From Candidatus Sordicultor fermentans (GTDB taxonomy: Bacteria; Atribacterota; Atribacteria; Atribacterales; Caldatribacteriaceae): 30,034 nt of DNA. This document shows positions 16,374-25,344 of this stretch, piece by piece. The notes below the pieces were generated by a model. That model made no database searches. It saw only the letters and a list, made by a program, of their open reading frames with translations, and was not told where the DNA came from. Made by a program: the position numbers and the translations under genes. The stretch is from NCBI GenBank assembly GCA_002385475.1, contig DGDO01000123.1:26727-56760 (forward strand), written 5' to 3'. Numbering within the stretch: the first letter of the stretch is position 1; every line of letters starts with the position of its first letter.

Positions 16374-17867
16374 TTATCTCAATCGCATAGAACAGGCGAT
16401 AATTGTGTCTTGGTTTATATCTCCGCCTTCTAAACTTGCAACGATCTGCCCTTCGTACATGATGAGAACCCTGTCACAGTATTCTACAAGCTCTTCATTA
16501 TCGCTGGCATAAAGAATGACACTCGTATTCTTTTCTTGCACTTGATTCACGATATACTGATACAAGTCTCTTTTTGCTCCGACATCAATCCCCTTTGCTG
16601 GATCAGCCAGCAAAAGAACATTGATGTCAAAGGGCAACCACTTTCCCACCACGACTTTCTGTTGATTTCCGCCTGATAAGTTCTCTACTGGTACATCAAC
16701 AGTGGGCGTTTTTATAGAAAGGACCTCCACTATCTCCTCGCATTCCCTCCGATATTCATCATAAGGGATAAAAGAAGGATGACCAGGAAGACCCATTTTA
16801 GGAAAAATCATATTAAATAATACCGAGCGCTTCAAAAAAAGACCTTCCAATTGTTTATCTCCGGGGACAAACACTATTCCCTCTTTTATGGCATTTAATG
16901 GTCTATTTAGTTTGATTTTCTTTCCTCTTAGCTCAGCGTCACAATGAAGACTATGGAAAGCACCAGCTAAAGCGTGCATCAACTCAAGCTGTCCTTGTCC
17001 TGCAAGCCCTCCTATGCCCAGTATTTCTCCTTTTTTCAGGTCGAATGACACATTTTTCAGGGACTTGCCATAATTTAAATTTTTTATACTCAAAATTGTT
17101 TCATCAGTTACCGCCACGTGCTTCTTCTCCACTTTTGTTTTTTGAGTATCTCCAGTAATATAGCTTATAATTTTTTCCGGATCTTTTTCATCTTTTTCAA
17201 AATCAATAGTGGCTACATTTTCACCATTTCTGAAAATGGTGACATCGTCGCAAATTTCCATTACTTCCCAGAGGCGATGGGAAGTAAAAATCATAGCTAC
17301 TCCTTCCTTAGCGAGAGCTCTCATGCAGTCAAAAAGATTTTTAACCTGGGCTTGCTCTAAGGCAGCGGTGGGCTCATCTAGGATAAGGAGTTGAGGATTT
17401 TGAGAAATAGCCTTGGCTATTTCTACAATCTGCATTTCTCCTGGATTTAATTGGGAAACTTTTTTGTTGATGTCTAGGTCAGGAAGAAGTTGAGCCAATA
17501 TCTTTCTGGATAATTCTTTGGCACTATCATTGTTTAAAAATATACCATTGCTTTCTTCTTTTCCCAGGACGATATTTTGCCAGACAGTCAAATCTGCCAC
17601 CAGACTGAGATTTTGAAACACCATGGCAATTCCATCTTTTCGAGCTTCGCTCGGACTCCGGTATCTCACCGTTCTACCTTTATATTTTATCTCTCCCCCA
17701 TCGGCTTGATAAACACCGCAGATAATTTTGGACATAGTGCTTTTACCCGAACCATTGGCTCCCAGAAGACCGGTGATTCTCCCCTGGTAACAGCGCAAAT
17801 TGGCATTGGATAGAGCAACTACTCCTCCAAAATTCTTTTTAATTCCTATCGCTTCTAAGACTATCAC
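16374..17867 (-). CDS. CUT2 sugar ABC transporter double ATPase (RbsA type)
   Basis: A 497-residue protein with two ABC domains. Domain 1 has Walker A GANGSGKST, Walker B LLILDEPTAAL and H-loop TSHR, with a signature changed to LNPGEMQ. Domain 2 has the degenerate Walker A region GGLAGQGQLEL usual for this family, an intact LSGGNQQKV signature, and LLLADPAKGIDVGA, where the catalytic Glu is Asp. The site made from Walker motifs of domain 1 and signature of domain 2 is intact and the other is degenerate, which fits one-site hydrolysis. GTG start with GAGGG upstream. The 354-base gap to the binding-protein gene holds a strong hairpin. Confidence 0.93.
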   Translation of the reverse strand: MIVLEAIGIKKNFGGVVALSNANLRCYQGRITGLLGANGSGKSTMSKIICGVYQADGGEIKYKGRTVRYRSPSEARKDGIAMVFQNLSLVADLTVWQNIVLGKEESNGIFLNNDSAKELSRKILAQLLPDLDINKKVSQLNPGEMQIVEIAKAISQNPQLLILDEPTAALEQAQVKNLFDCMRALAKEGVAMIFTSHRLWEVMEICDDVTIFRNGENVATIDFEKDEKDPEKIISYITGDTQKTKVEKKHVAVTDETILSIKNLNYGKSLKNVSFDLKKGEILGIGGLAGQGQLELMHALAGAFHSLHCDAELRGKKIKLNRPLNAIKEGIVFVPGDKQLEGLFLKRSVLFNMIFPKMGLPGHPSFIPYDEYRRECEEIVEVLSIKTPTVDVPVENLSGGNQQKVVVGKWLPFDINVLLLADPAKGIDVGAKRDLYQYIVNQVQEKNTSVILYASDNEELVEYCDRVLIMYEGQIVASLEGGDINQDTIIACSMRLR

Positions 17868-18221
17868 ACTTTATCCCTCACTCTCCAAAATTAGCCATTC
17901 TCTACGCTTTTTGTGACAAGTAAATCTTCCCCTGCTTGAGAGGATAGTCTCTTTTTTTTCACGTGGATTCCACCTGGGGTGTGGCACGCCAGAGGACCTG
18001 GCATTTTAGAAAAAAAGTAGAGAAAAAGCATTGGAACTTGTGCCTTTTCCTCGGGCTGGCAGGGCAGTCTCTCTGCATTTTAATATTCTTTGGTCTCCTA
18101 TTCATACCGGTTAGCTCTCACCATAGTAAATACAAAGTTGAACAGATTCCTTACTTTACTCCTAATTCGAAGGGATAGAAGCTCACTTTACCCCTTCAAA
18201 TTAGGAGTAAATTTGTCTCGT
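17868..18221 (-). promoter_or_regulatory. Gap within the importer operon with a 20-bp hairpin
   Basis: TTTACTCCTAATTCGAAGGG (18155-18174) and CCCTTCAAATTAGGAGTAAA (18192-18211) pair with a single mismatch. Read on the minus strand, the hairpin lies ten bases after the binding-protein stop and has no T-run after it. A roadblock to 3' decay, giving more binding protein than transporter, is more likely than termination. The rest of the gap holds a short GCCAG..CTGGC pair and no ORF. Confidence 0.65.
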
Positions 18222-19268
18222 TTATTCAAATAGTGCTGCTACTTCCTCTTCAGACATAATTTCGCTTAACAGATAGTCGTCTGGTTTGTCTTTCAGGAGT
18301 TCCCACGCCTCATCAAAGTTTTCATCGGTGACGAACATGCTAACCTGATAATAGAAAGTATTATCTTTCAAGATGTCCGGCTTGAAATTTTTCCCGTTAT
18401 AAAGCTGCAGAGCTATGCGAAAAGCAGTTCCACCAATTCCGGGAGGATTGGGCTGAGTGCAAGCCTTGAAATCGGCTCCCTGGTCTCTTAATTTTTTCCA
18501 TTCTTTAAAGAAAGCAGTGCCTGGGTCTCCATACATAACTTTAGGGAGCTTATTGGCATCTAGGAAGGCAGAAAGAATTCCAAATGCCATACCATCTTGA
18601 GTGATTACCGCGTCAATTTGTTGGCCAGAAGCGATAATCTGGGTGGCTACTTCTTTAGCCTTGGTCTGGTCCCAGTATCCTGAGGTATCAGCAATCAACT
18701 TGATATCAGGGTAGTTCGCAAGCACCTCATAGGTTGCTCTAATTCGTTCATTGTTTGCCGGATGTCCTTCTAAACCATAGATTTGAACGGCGTTCCCTTT
18801 CTGGAGAGTGGAGGCAATGAATTCTACATTTTTCTTATTCCAGGCATAATGGTCCAGGGTTATGTTGACAACATCAGGAGCGGTTACCGTGGCATCAAAA
18901 GAAACAACCAGAATACCTTCTTCCTGGGCTTCTTTTATTACTCCATTTAATGCATCGGGAGAGTTGGGGTTCACCATAATTATATCCATTCCCTGGGATA
19001 TAAAATCGCGAAGGATGTTAGCCTGCTCTGTGGCGTCACCGTTAACAATATTATTTACTATCTTGTAATCAGCAATTTTGCCTGCAGCCTTGTACTCATC
19101 GCCGACTTCCTGCATAGCAGCTATCATGATGTCTCGCCAAGAAGTTCCTGACGAACCAGTAGAAATTCCTACCACCGGAAGTTTTTGAGCAAAAACCTGG
19201 CTACCAAGGCTTAAAAATAACACGCAAATAACACTTATCACCAGTAACTTGGATATTCTTTTCGACAT
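18222..19268 (-). CDS. CUT2 sugar-binding periplasmic protein
   Basis: A 348-residue periplasmic protein of the RbsB/Peripla_BP_4 class. A signal peptide (ISKLLVISVICVLFLSLGS, cut after QVFA) is followed by PVVGISTGSSGTSWRD, an NGDATEQANILRDFISQGMD segment, IIMVNPNSPDAL and DAVITQDGMAFGILSAFL. The ATG at 19268 has AAAGAGGTG nine bases upstream; a GTG at 19280 lies inside that site and is less likely. It heads the importer operon. The Trp, Asp and Asn residues expected around a sugar pocket are present, but the ligand cannot be read from sequence. Confidence 0.92.
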   Translation of the reverse strand: MSKRISKLLVISVICVLFLSLGSQVFAQKLPVVGISTGSSGTSWRDIMIAAMQEVGDEYKAAGKIADYKIVNNIVNGDATEQANILRDFISQGMDIIMVNPNSPDALNGVIKEAQEEGILVVSFDATVTAPDVVNITLDHYAWNKKNVEFIASTLQKGNAVQIYGLEGHPANNERIRATYEVLANYPDIKLIADTSGYWDQTKAKEVATQIIASGQQIDAVITQDGMAFGILSAFLDANKLPKVMYGDPGTAFFKEWKKLRDQGADFKACTQPNPPGIGGTAFRIALQLYNGKNFKPDILKDNTFYYQVSMFVTDENFDEAWELLKDKPDDYLLSEIMSEEEVAALFE

Positions 19269-19346
19269 GCTTAAAATCACCTCTTTCTTTTAATTATAAG
19301 TCAGGCTTACTGAGAAAACCTCTGAATCGATTTGCTATTCTTTTTG

Positions 19347-19360
19347 TCACCTCCTTTTCT
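19347..19360 (-). promoter_or_regulatory. Orphan Shine-Dalgarno in the importer leader
   Basis: The minus strand reads AGAAAAGGAGGTGA, an almost perfect anti-16S match, about 80 bases before the binding-protein start. Only a short frame of about 18 codons (GTG within the site to TAA) is available, so it is either a leader peptide or a leftover. Confidence 0.35.
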
Positions 19361-19433
19361 AAAACAAATTTAAAAAGCACCATTTACTTCCAGTTATGAT
19401 GTTATATCGTGTATATAATACCATATTTTATAA

Positions 19434-19462
19434 TTTATAACTCCCTGTTTGGCTTTTGTCAA
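19434..19462 (-). promoter_or_regulatory. Promoter of the sugar importer operon
   Basis: On the minus strand TTGACA (19457-19462) and TATAAA (19434-19439) are 17 bases apart. Transcription would begin near 19427, giving a leader of about 160 bases. The -35 lies in GTTTGACAAAAGCCAAAC, a 5-bp inverted repeat that could be an operator. Confidence 0.75.
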
Positions 19463-19926
19463 ACAAATATTTTCGCTAACTTGCATAAAATCCCTTTACA
19501 GCGGCTTATTATAAAACTATGACCTCAGCTGGAAACTCTTGACTCAGAATCCGAAATGAAGGGGGAAATAGTGGTTGCCTTTTGGGTAATAAGTATATTC
19601 TTACCCTGTTTCTTTTTACCCCGTTCGGGTCTACCTCTCGTAGTGGTGATGATAGGAACTTGAACTTATTGTCTCTGGCTTCAGAGCATGTTTACCGCTA
19701 TCTTTAGCTTTCTCAGTAGTAATTCTTTCATCTTTTCAGCCCATGAGGCTTCTCTTCTCGCAAATCTTGGTTAACTCCCGGAGATGGTGATAATTAGAGG
19801 GCATGAAAACATTCTCCATAAGAACCATAGGTTTCCCAAGAGACTCTGGAGACTCCTTCATGGGAGATGGGCTGGTGCTGATTCAATTGAGCTAACCGGC
19901 TTTTTTCATTTTTTCATGTCGGGCTC
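19463..19926 (-). other. Gap after the chemoreceptor gene, with a possible gene remnant
   Basis: The minus strand around 19750-19870 reads SLGKPMVLMENVFMPSNYHH then LRELTKICEKRSLMG before a stop, with earlier stops in the same frame. This resembles a piece of a sugar-phosphate isomerase (AP endonuclease 2-like barrel, LxxEN pattern) or of a Gfo/Idh oxidoreductase (GKPVLxEKP pattern). Either would fit a sugar-uptake locus, but the evidence is weak. Confidence 0.25.
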
Positions 19927-21831
19927 TCATACCTGGAAATGGCTCACCATTATCTGGAGTTCTTGCGCCATCTGGGCTAAGGATTCCACAGCTGAGGTAA
20001 TCTCCTCAAGCGATGCGCTTTGCTCTTCAGTAGAAGCGGAAATCTCTTCTGAAGAAGCAGCATTTTCTTCTGCTACGGCAACTATAGAGTTTACCCGTTC
20101 AGTTGCTTCTCCAATGGAATAGCTGATTTCTTCTACTGCTTTAGCCACTTCACTGGTAGCGATATTGGTTTCTTCTTGAGTAGATAAAAGGTCTTTTTGT
20201 GCTTTCTCAAGAATCTGAGAAGAAGAGGCAATGTGATTGATATTCTCGACAACTCCCTGAATGGTCTTAAGAATCTGGGAAAAACTCCGGGCTACGGTTT
20301 CCCCTTTACCGGTTCCTTCTTTTACCTCTTCTTGAGCTCTCTCCATATTTTTGACTGCCAGTTGAGTATCTCTTTGAATCTCTCCGACAAGCCCGGCAAT
20401 CTGCTGCGCTGCCTGAGCTGAATCTTCAGCTAAATCTCGCACCTCATTTGCTACTACGGCAAATCCCCGTCCTGCTTCTCCTGCTCGAGCGGCTTCAATC
20501 GCTGCATTTAAAGCCAGGAGATTGGTCTGTTCGGTGATTTCCGTAATTACATCCACGATTTTGCCGATTTCTTCAGATCTTCCTTCTAAGGCAGCGATAC
20601 TTTCTGCTACTTCCTGGGTTACCCGGGAGATGGCAGTAATTCCCTCCATGAGGAGGCCAAGAAGTTCTTGTCCTTTTTGGGCTTCTTCTCCAGCTTGAGC
20701 TCCTGATTGAGTTGCTTTTTTAATTTCTTCTTGAATGTGCTTTAATGCTGTGGCATTTTCGTTCAGTCGCTCTTTCATCACTGTGTCGAGGCGCTCCACG
20801 TTTTCCTGGGTTTTCTCCCGGATGTTTTGAGCCATCTTGTTGATTCCCTCTACAGTTCCGCTTAAATGTTGTAGGTCTTCTTCCTGGCGAACGGAGCCCT
20901 CCGCCACCTGAGTCATAGTTCTCGCAATCTCCTGAGTGGCTTTGGAAACCTCTTCTACCGAGGAAGAGAGCTCTCCGGAAGAAGAAGCCAGTTTAGAAGA
21001 AACACCGATGACATTTTGTACCACTTCCCGCCATTTCTCAGCCATGTTTTTTAAAGCTCTACCTAAGAGACCCAGCTCGTCTTTGCGCTTCAGAAGGTGG
21101 GCTGGAATTTCCACCGAGAGGTTTCCTTCTCTCAGAAGTTCAGCTTGTTTTGTGGCTACTTGAACAGGATGGGAAATAGAGCTACCCAGGAGGAAAATGA
21201 TAATGATACTCGCAATCAGTGCTGCTACAGAGAAGATGATTATCATCCGGGAGGTACCGGATATCCCGCTTGAGACGATACTTTCTGCCTCGTCAGTCGG
21301 TACACCGATAAAGAGAATTCCCACTACTTCCCCCTTATCCACGATGGGGTCATAGGCAGTGTAATAGTTCGCTCCTAAAATTTCTGCTTTGCCTATATAC
21401 AAATTTTTCGCCATTACTGGTTCATATGCTGCGCTATCAGTGCCCAGCATGGTTCCCACTGCCCGATTGCCATCTGTAGTCTTGATGCTGGTGGTGATTC
21501 TTCTGAAGTCATTTCCTTCTCTCACAAACACGGTTGCTACAACACCAAGTTTATCGGTTATCTCATCAACCATATCGTGTCTGCCTTCGAGAGGTACGCC
21601 GTCTTTATCCACTAGAGTGCCATCCACCATTTTTATCTCTCCAAAGTGTTTTTCGGCAAATAAATGCACCGAATGCATATCGCCTTGCAGCTTCATTAAT
21701 AAACTGTGTTCCATCACATTCTCGGCTACGTCTCTCAAAGAAGGCGTTATGTAAGCGAAAATTAACAGTATAAACAGTGCAAGTGGTATCAAGCTTATGA
21801 TGGTCAGTTTAGACCTGATATTCATTTTCAT
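19927..21831 (-). CDS. Methyl-accepting chemotaxis protein with a Cache domain
   Basis: A 634-residue chemoreceptor. An N-terminal membrane helix (LTIISLIPLALFILLIFAYI) is followed by a periplasmic single-Cache domain ending YYTAYDPIVDKGEVVGILFI, a second helix (MIIIFSVAALIASIIIIFLL) and a HAMP domain. The long coiled coil carries the signalling tip ITEQTNLLALNAAIEAARAG and AGRGFAVVANEVRDLAED. Glu/Gln-rich stretches (AAIEAAR flanks, AVAEENAASSEEISASTEE) are plausible methylation sites. ATG has GAGGAGG ten bases upstream. No other chemotaxis genes are in view. It lies upstream of the importer on the same strand, so sensing the imported sugar is conceivable but unsupported. Confidence 0.95.
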   Translation of the reverse strand: MKMNIRSKLTIISLIPLALFILLIFAYITPSLRDVAENVMEHSLLMKLQGDMHSVHLFAEKHFGEIKMVDGTLVDKDGVPLEGRHDMVDEITDKLGVVATVFVREGNDFRRITTSIKTTDGNRAVGTMLGTDSAAYEPVMAKNLYIGKAEILGANYYTAYDPIVDKGEVVGILFIGVPTDEAESIVSSGISGTSRMIIIFSVAALIASIIIIFLLGSSISHPVQVATKQAELLREGNLSVEIPAHLLKRKDELGLLGRALKNMAEKWREVVQNVIGVSSKLASSSGELSSSVEEVSKATQEIARTMTQVAEGSVRQEEDLQHLSGTVEGINKMAQNIREKTQENVERLDTVMKERLNENATALKHIQEEIKKATQSGAQAGEEAQKGQELLGLLMEGITAISRVTQEVAESIAALEGRSEEIGKIVDVITEITEQTNLLALNAAIEAARAGEAGRGFAVVANEVRDLAEDSAQAAQQIAGLVGEIQRDTQLAVKNMERAQEEVKEGTGKGETVARSFSQILKTIQGVVENINHIASSSQILEKAQKDLLSTQEETNIATSEVAKAVEEISYSIGEATERVNSIVAVAEENAASSEEISASTEEQSASLEEITSAVESLAQMAQELQIMVSHFQV

Positions 21832-22207
21832 GAGCCTATTTCCTCCTCTGATAGTTTCAGGAAAGATTGAGTCACATCCCAGATAATCTAAAAAGCCGAA
21901 ATTCCCGCGCTTTTTGTGCTGGTTGGATGTTTTTGTGTTTTAATAACGCTTTTAGCCTATCTGTGTTAGCTTCTGATTTCGGCCTTTGGATTGTATCCCT
22001 TCATAGCAAGTTTTACCCTATTAGATAAATTTTATTGCCAAATCTGGAAGGAAGGATACGCTCTCAAAGAGCCAGCAGTGTAGAGGGCTATTTGTAAGAT
22101 TGAAGAGCGGCTCATTTTTTTAAGCTGCATACTAACAAATAATTTGCCATATCTCACTTTTTAAAGTGTTATAATTTTCCTATGCTAAACACTGACACTG
22201 GTAATTT
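21832..22207. other. Divergent gap between chemoreceptor and PIG-L genes
   Basis: GCCGAAAT (21895-21902) and ATTTCGGC (21976-21983) are complementary. On the minus strand the distal arm is followed by CTTTTTAG, an arrangement like an attenuator before the chemoreceptor gene, though with a loop of over 70 bases. On the plus side TATAAT at 22170-22175 could be a -10 for the PIG-L gene, without a convincing -35. Confidence 0.3.
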
Positions 22208-23635
22208 ATGAGGAAAAGAGCAAAAAGCCAGAGAGGGCGATGGGCAAAAATTGCCCTCTCTGTGCTTGGAATCTTGATCGGTTGCTTCTTTCTAATTAAG
22301 ATTCTTCCTTTTAACTCGATATTTGCTCCTCTTTTTCACGTTTATTCCAAAGTTTATACCAAGCTTATTGAACCATTAATTGATGATTCAGAGCGAGTTC
22401 TTATCTTTGCTCCTCATCCTGATGATGAAACCCTGAGTTGCGGGGGAGCTATCCAGAAATCCCTGAGTGAGGGGAAAATAGTCAAAGTAGTTTTTGTGAC
22501 TTCTGGCGATAGTTTCGGGAATGATTACGAAATGACTGGTCTCTCAGAAGATTTGCCCCGAGGAGTGGAATTGGGGTATCTCCGGCAAAAAGAAGCTCTG
22601 GAGGCAACAGCCATTTTGGGTCTGGAAAAGGAAAATGTCATTTTTTTGGGTTATCCAGACCGGGGAATGGAAAAAATGTGGTGGATGTACCGAAGCGATG
22701 GCCAAGCCTATCGTTCTCCTTATACTAAAACTGATAAATCGCCTTATCTATCCGGATACACTCTTTCTGCTCCTTATTATGGAGAGCAAGTAATTCAGGA
22801 TATTCAGAGCATTTTAGAGGTTTTCCATCCCCAGATTATTTACCTGCCTCATCCTTCTGACCTTCATTCTGACCACTGGGCAACTTATAATTTTGTAAAA
22901 GAAGCCTTAGAGCGGTTGCGTCAAAAAGGTTCCGACTGGATAGATGACGCTAAAGTTTATCTTTATCTGGTTCATTTTGGTCGGATAAAGTGGCCACCTC
23001 TTTGGGGATATACACCCCATCTTCGCTTCACCCCTCCTTCTCAGCTTATGTCCACTCACCAGTGGGTTGGCTTTGAATTAGATGAAACAGAAATTGCCAA
23101 CAAAAAGAAAGCTCTTGACCAATATCGGAGCCAGCAAGCAGTTCGGGAATTCTTACTGGCATTCGTAAAAGCTAATGAGGTCTATGCTATCGATAATAGC
23201 TATTATCTGAGAGAAGGGGAAAGTGTTTTTATTCCTGATGAAAAGGGGGAATTTACTCTTCCCAGAATCATTAATGGAGGAGACATCCGAGGATTAGATG
23301 TAATGCTTGAAGGAAGCACTGTCTCTTTGAAACTTCATCATGATTCGGGTATTCCGCCTCAGGCACGCTATCGTTTTTATCTCATTGGATACAGTGAGGG
23401 TGAAGTGGTTTTCCAGGAAAGCTATATGCTTTTTGATAGAAAGAAAGTAGTGCGTCTTCAGGGAGATTATTTTTCTAGCTCTCCAGTGGTTTTGAGGGGT
23501 AGCGGGGTGGTTACCCTTACCTTCGATTTTGAGCATCTTCCTTTTCCCGATGCTCTCTTTTTAAGCGTTGGATCTTCTGCTCCTCAGTTAGCACTTGATC
23601 GTCTCCCCTGGAGCATGGTAATTCTAGAAAAATGA
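22208..23635 (+). CDS. Membrane-anchored PIG-L (LmbE-like) deacetylase
   Basis: A 475-residue protein with one N-terminal membrane anchor (IALSVLGILIGCFFLIKILP) and a PIG-L domain. The zinc-site motifs are APHPDDETLSCGG and HPSDLHSDHWATYNFV. PIG-L enzymes remove N-acetyl groups from GlcNAc-type sugars in lipids, mycothiol, bacillithiol or antibiotics. The anchor and the extra C-terminal domain of about 150 residues (beta-rich, from about residue 330) suggest an envelope glycan or glycolipid substrate on the outer face. It converges on the NodS-like methyltransferase gene with eight bases between them. No ribosome binding site is obvious at the ATG. Confidence 0.9.
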   Translation: MRKRAKSQRGRWAKIALSVLGILIGCFFLIKILPFNSIFAPLFHVYSKVYTKLIEPLIDDSERVLIFAPHPDDETLSCGGAIQKSLSEGKIVKVVFVTSGDSFGNDYEMTGLSEDLPRGVELGYLRQKEALEATAILGLEKENVIFLGYPDRGMEKMWWMYRSDGQAYRSPYTKTDKSPYLSGYTLSAPYYGEQVIQDIQSILEVFHPQIIYLPHPSDLHSDHWATYNFVKEALERLRQKGSDWIDDAKVYLYLVHFGRIKWPPLWGYTPHLRFTPPSQLMSTHQWVGFELDETEIANKKKALDQYRSQQAVREFLLAFVKANEVYAIDNSYYLREGESVFIPDEKGEFTLPRIINGGDIRGLDVMLEGSTVSLKLHHDSGIPPQARYRFYLIGYSEGEVVFQESYMLFDRKKVVRLQGDYFSSSPVVLRGSGVVTLTFDFEHLPFPDALFLSVGSSAPQLALDRLPWSMVILEK

Positions 23636-23643
23636 TGGCATTG

Positions 23644-24294
23644 TCATCCGTTCCTCTTTAGGAGAGTAATAATGTAGTCTCGGTGGGGATGGTAAGTAAT
23701 TTCTTCAAACACCTTGTAGAATCGGTGATTTTCTTCATAAAAATTGTGGATAATTTTCCCCGAGGGATAAAAATGGCAGAGAAGAAGATAACCATAGGGT
23801 CGCAGATGACGGAAAAACTTTTCCTCTAGAGATTGAAGGACATCTTTTCCTCCTAAGTAATATAAGATTTCTGAAGCAAGAATGAGGTCAAAATTTCCCT
23901 CTATATCTTCTCTTACAATATCGAGCTTTTGAAGGCATACCTTATCGCCAAAATCTTTTAACCTTTCTTTTGCTCGAGAAAGAGCAGTAGGGGAAATATC
24001 TACTCCCCCGACTCTTTTTCCTTCTTCGAGAAGCAGCCGGGTAAAAACTCCCTCGCCACATCCTATTTCCCAGATAGTTTCCACTTCCCCCGGTATCGCC
24101 TGGAGAGTTTTGAGGTATTTTTCTCTCTCAAAGCCAGAGTGTTCATAATTCCAGGGGTCTTGCTTTCGGCGATAAAGATTTTCAAAGTGTTCCTCGGTAA
24201 AATATGCCGGTAGAAGGTCAGTAAATACTCGCCATCCCCAGTTTTCTGCCCCGGATTTAGCATGGAGAAATAAATCTTTCAAGCCACTTTTCAT
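23644..24294 (-). CDS. NodS-like SAM-dependent methyltransferase
   Basis: A 216-residue class I methyltransferase. The N-terminal part has the NodS-type pattern YFTEEHFENLYRRKQDPWNY followed by SGFEREKYLKTLQAIP. Motif I is WEIGCGEGVFTRLL, then GVDIS, and FDLILASEILYYL serves as motif IV. NodS proteins N-methylate deacetylated chitooligosaccharides in rhizobia. Relatives beside PIG-L deacetylases are common in other bacteria and probably act on deacetylated amino sugars. The neighbouring PIG-L gene supports such a deacetylate-then-methylate pair, although it is on the opposite strand. It starts seven bases after the alkA stop, so the two share a transcript. Confidence 0.85.
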   Translation of the reverse strand: MKSGLKDLFLHAKSGAENWGWRVFTDLLPAYFTEEHFENLYRRKQDPWNYEHSGFEREKYLKTLQAIPGEVETIWEIGCGEGVFTRLLLEEGKRVGGVDISPTALSRAKERLKDFGDKVCLQKLDIVREDIEGNFDLILASEILYYLGGKDVLQSLEEKFFRHLRPYGYLLLCHFYPSGKIIHNFYEENHRFYKVFEEITYHPHRDYIITLLKRNG

Positions 24295-24301
24295 ATGTTC
24301 A

Positions 24302-25279
24302 TCATATTTTTTCTATGATCTGAAAGGAGCTATCTCGGGAAGGAGAACCTTTCTCTTTTTCTATGGCCATGAGGAGATACCATCCTGCCCAGCGCTCATA
24401 GGGAGAAAAACGCCTCAGTATTTCCTGGGCATCTGCGATAGATACTGGATGCTCGCTTCCCTGGTAGAAAAAACCTATCGCCTTTCTCAGGCCCAGGTCG
24501 CCGGGGGCAAAACAGTCATTAGTCGGCATCCACCGGGCCACTATAAACTGAGCGCTCCATGCTCCTATTCCTGGAAGATGAGTTAAAAAATCAACTACCT
24601 GAGAGGAGGGTAATGTCTTCAAGAATTCCGGGTCTATTTCCTTTTCTTCTATCATCTCAGTCAATCGGTGAATCGCTCGGGCTTTAGCACCGGACATTCC
24701 TATCTTTCTTAGCTCCTCAGGAGATGTTTTAACTATATCCCGGGAAGCTGGAAAAGCAAAAATCGCCTCTCCTTCTCTGTAAAGGGGACCTCGACCCCAC
24801 TCTTCCACGAACCGCTTCCGTAAAACCGAGGCCACTTTCATAGAAATTTGCTGCTCCAGAATAGTAGTTACTGCTGCTTCAAATAAGCTTCGAGAGCGAG
24901 GAATCCGTGCTCCATAAAATTCTTCTATGATTTCATTCATAATCGGATCTTTTTCCCCTAACTGGTAAAAAGGAAGAGGGTCTTCGTTGACACCTAATAT
25001 GGAAGAAACTTCCTCTACGGTTTCTTCGCTCTCTACAGTTATCTCAAGAAAGGGATTTCTTCCATCTCCCTTTTCTGCTACTTGAGCCATCTCCACCTTT
25101 CTCTCGCCCAGTGCTATCCACCATCTGCCTTTGCTCCAGAAAAAAGAGCGGTCTAAAAAAGGGTGGTAGGTTTCCAAATAAGGAAAAAGAGTAAAAGGAA
25201 AAGAAGGATAAATGATATGAGTAATAATGGTTACCTCATTACTGAACTGAATGAAACTCTCAAGCTCAGGCTGAGACAT
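24302..25279 (-). CDS. AlkA-type DNA-3-methyladenine glycosylase II
   Basis: A 325-residue HhH-GPD superfamily glycosylase. The N-terminal third is an AlkA_N-like sheet. The core shows AAVTTILEQQISMKVASVLR, the helix-hairpin-helix LPGIGAWSAQFIVARW, and the catalytic Asp in PGDLGLRKA. No C-terminal cysteine cluster is present, unlike Nth or MutY. It should remove alkylated bases from DNA. ATG at 25279 without a clear binding site. It is the second glycosylase in the window after mutM. Confidence 0.9.
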   Translation of the reverse strand: MSQPELESFIQFSNEVTIITHIIYPSFPFTLFPYLETYHPFLDRSFFWSKGRWWIALGERKVEMAQVAEKGDGRNPFLEITVESEETVEEVSSILGVNEDPLPFYQLGEKDPIMNEIIEEFYGARIPRSRSLFEAAVTTILEQQISMKVASVLRKRFVEEWGRGPLYREGEAIFAFPASRDIVKTSPEELRKIGMSGAKARAIHRLTEMIEEKEIDPEFLKTLPSSQVVDFLTHLPGIGAWSAQFIVARWMPTNDCFAPGDLGLRKAIGFFYQGSEHPVSIADAQEILRRFSPYERWAGWYLLMAIEKEKGSPSRDSSFQIIEKI

Positions 25280-25310
25280 TTCTATTCCGCATTGAAACTG
25301 TCCTCTCAGC

Positions 25311-25339
25311 TTGCGGTTTTAAGACAATCATAGTATAAT
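25311..25339 (+). promoter_or_regulatory. Promoter-like site facing a pseudogene
   Basis: TTGCGG at 25311-25316 and TATAAT at 25334-25339 are 17 bases apart on the plus strand. It points into the ruined Wzz-like gene. Confidence 0.45.
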
Positions 25340-25344
25340 CTCTA

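Noticed and set aside
21840..22000. c-di-GMP riboswitch before the chemoreceptor gene
   Set aside because: The conserved core of the GEMM class was not found on either strand; only one long-range inverted pair is present.
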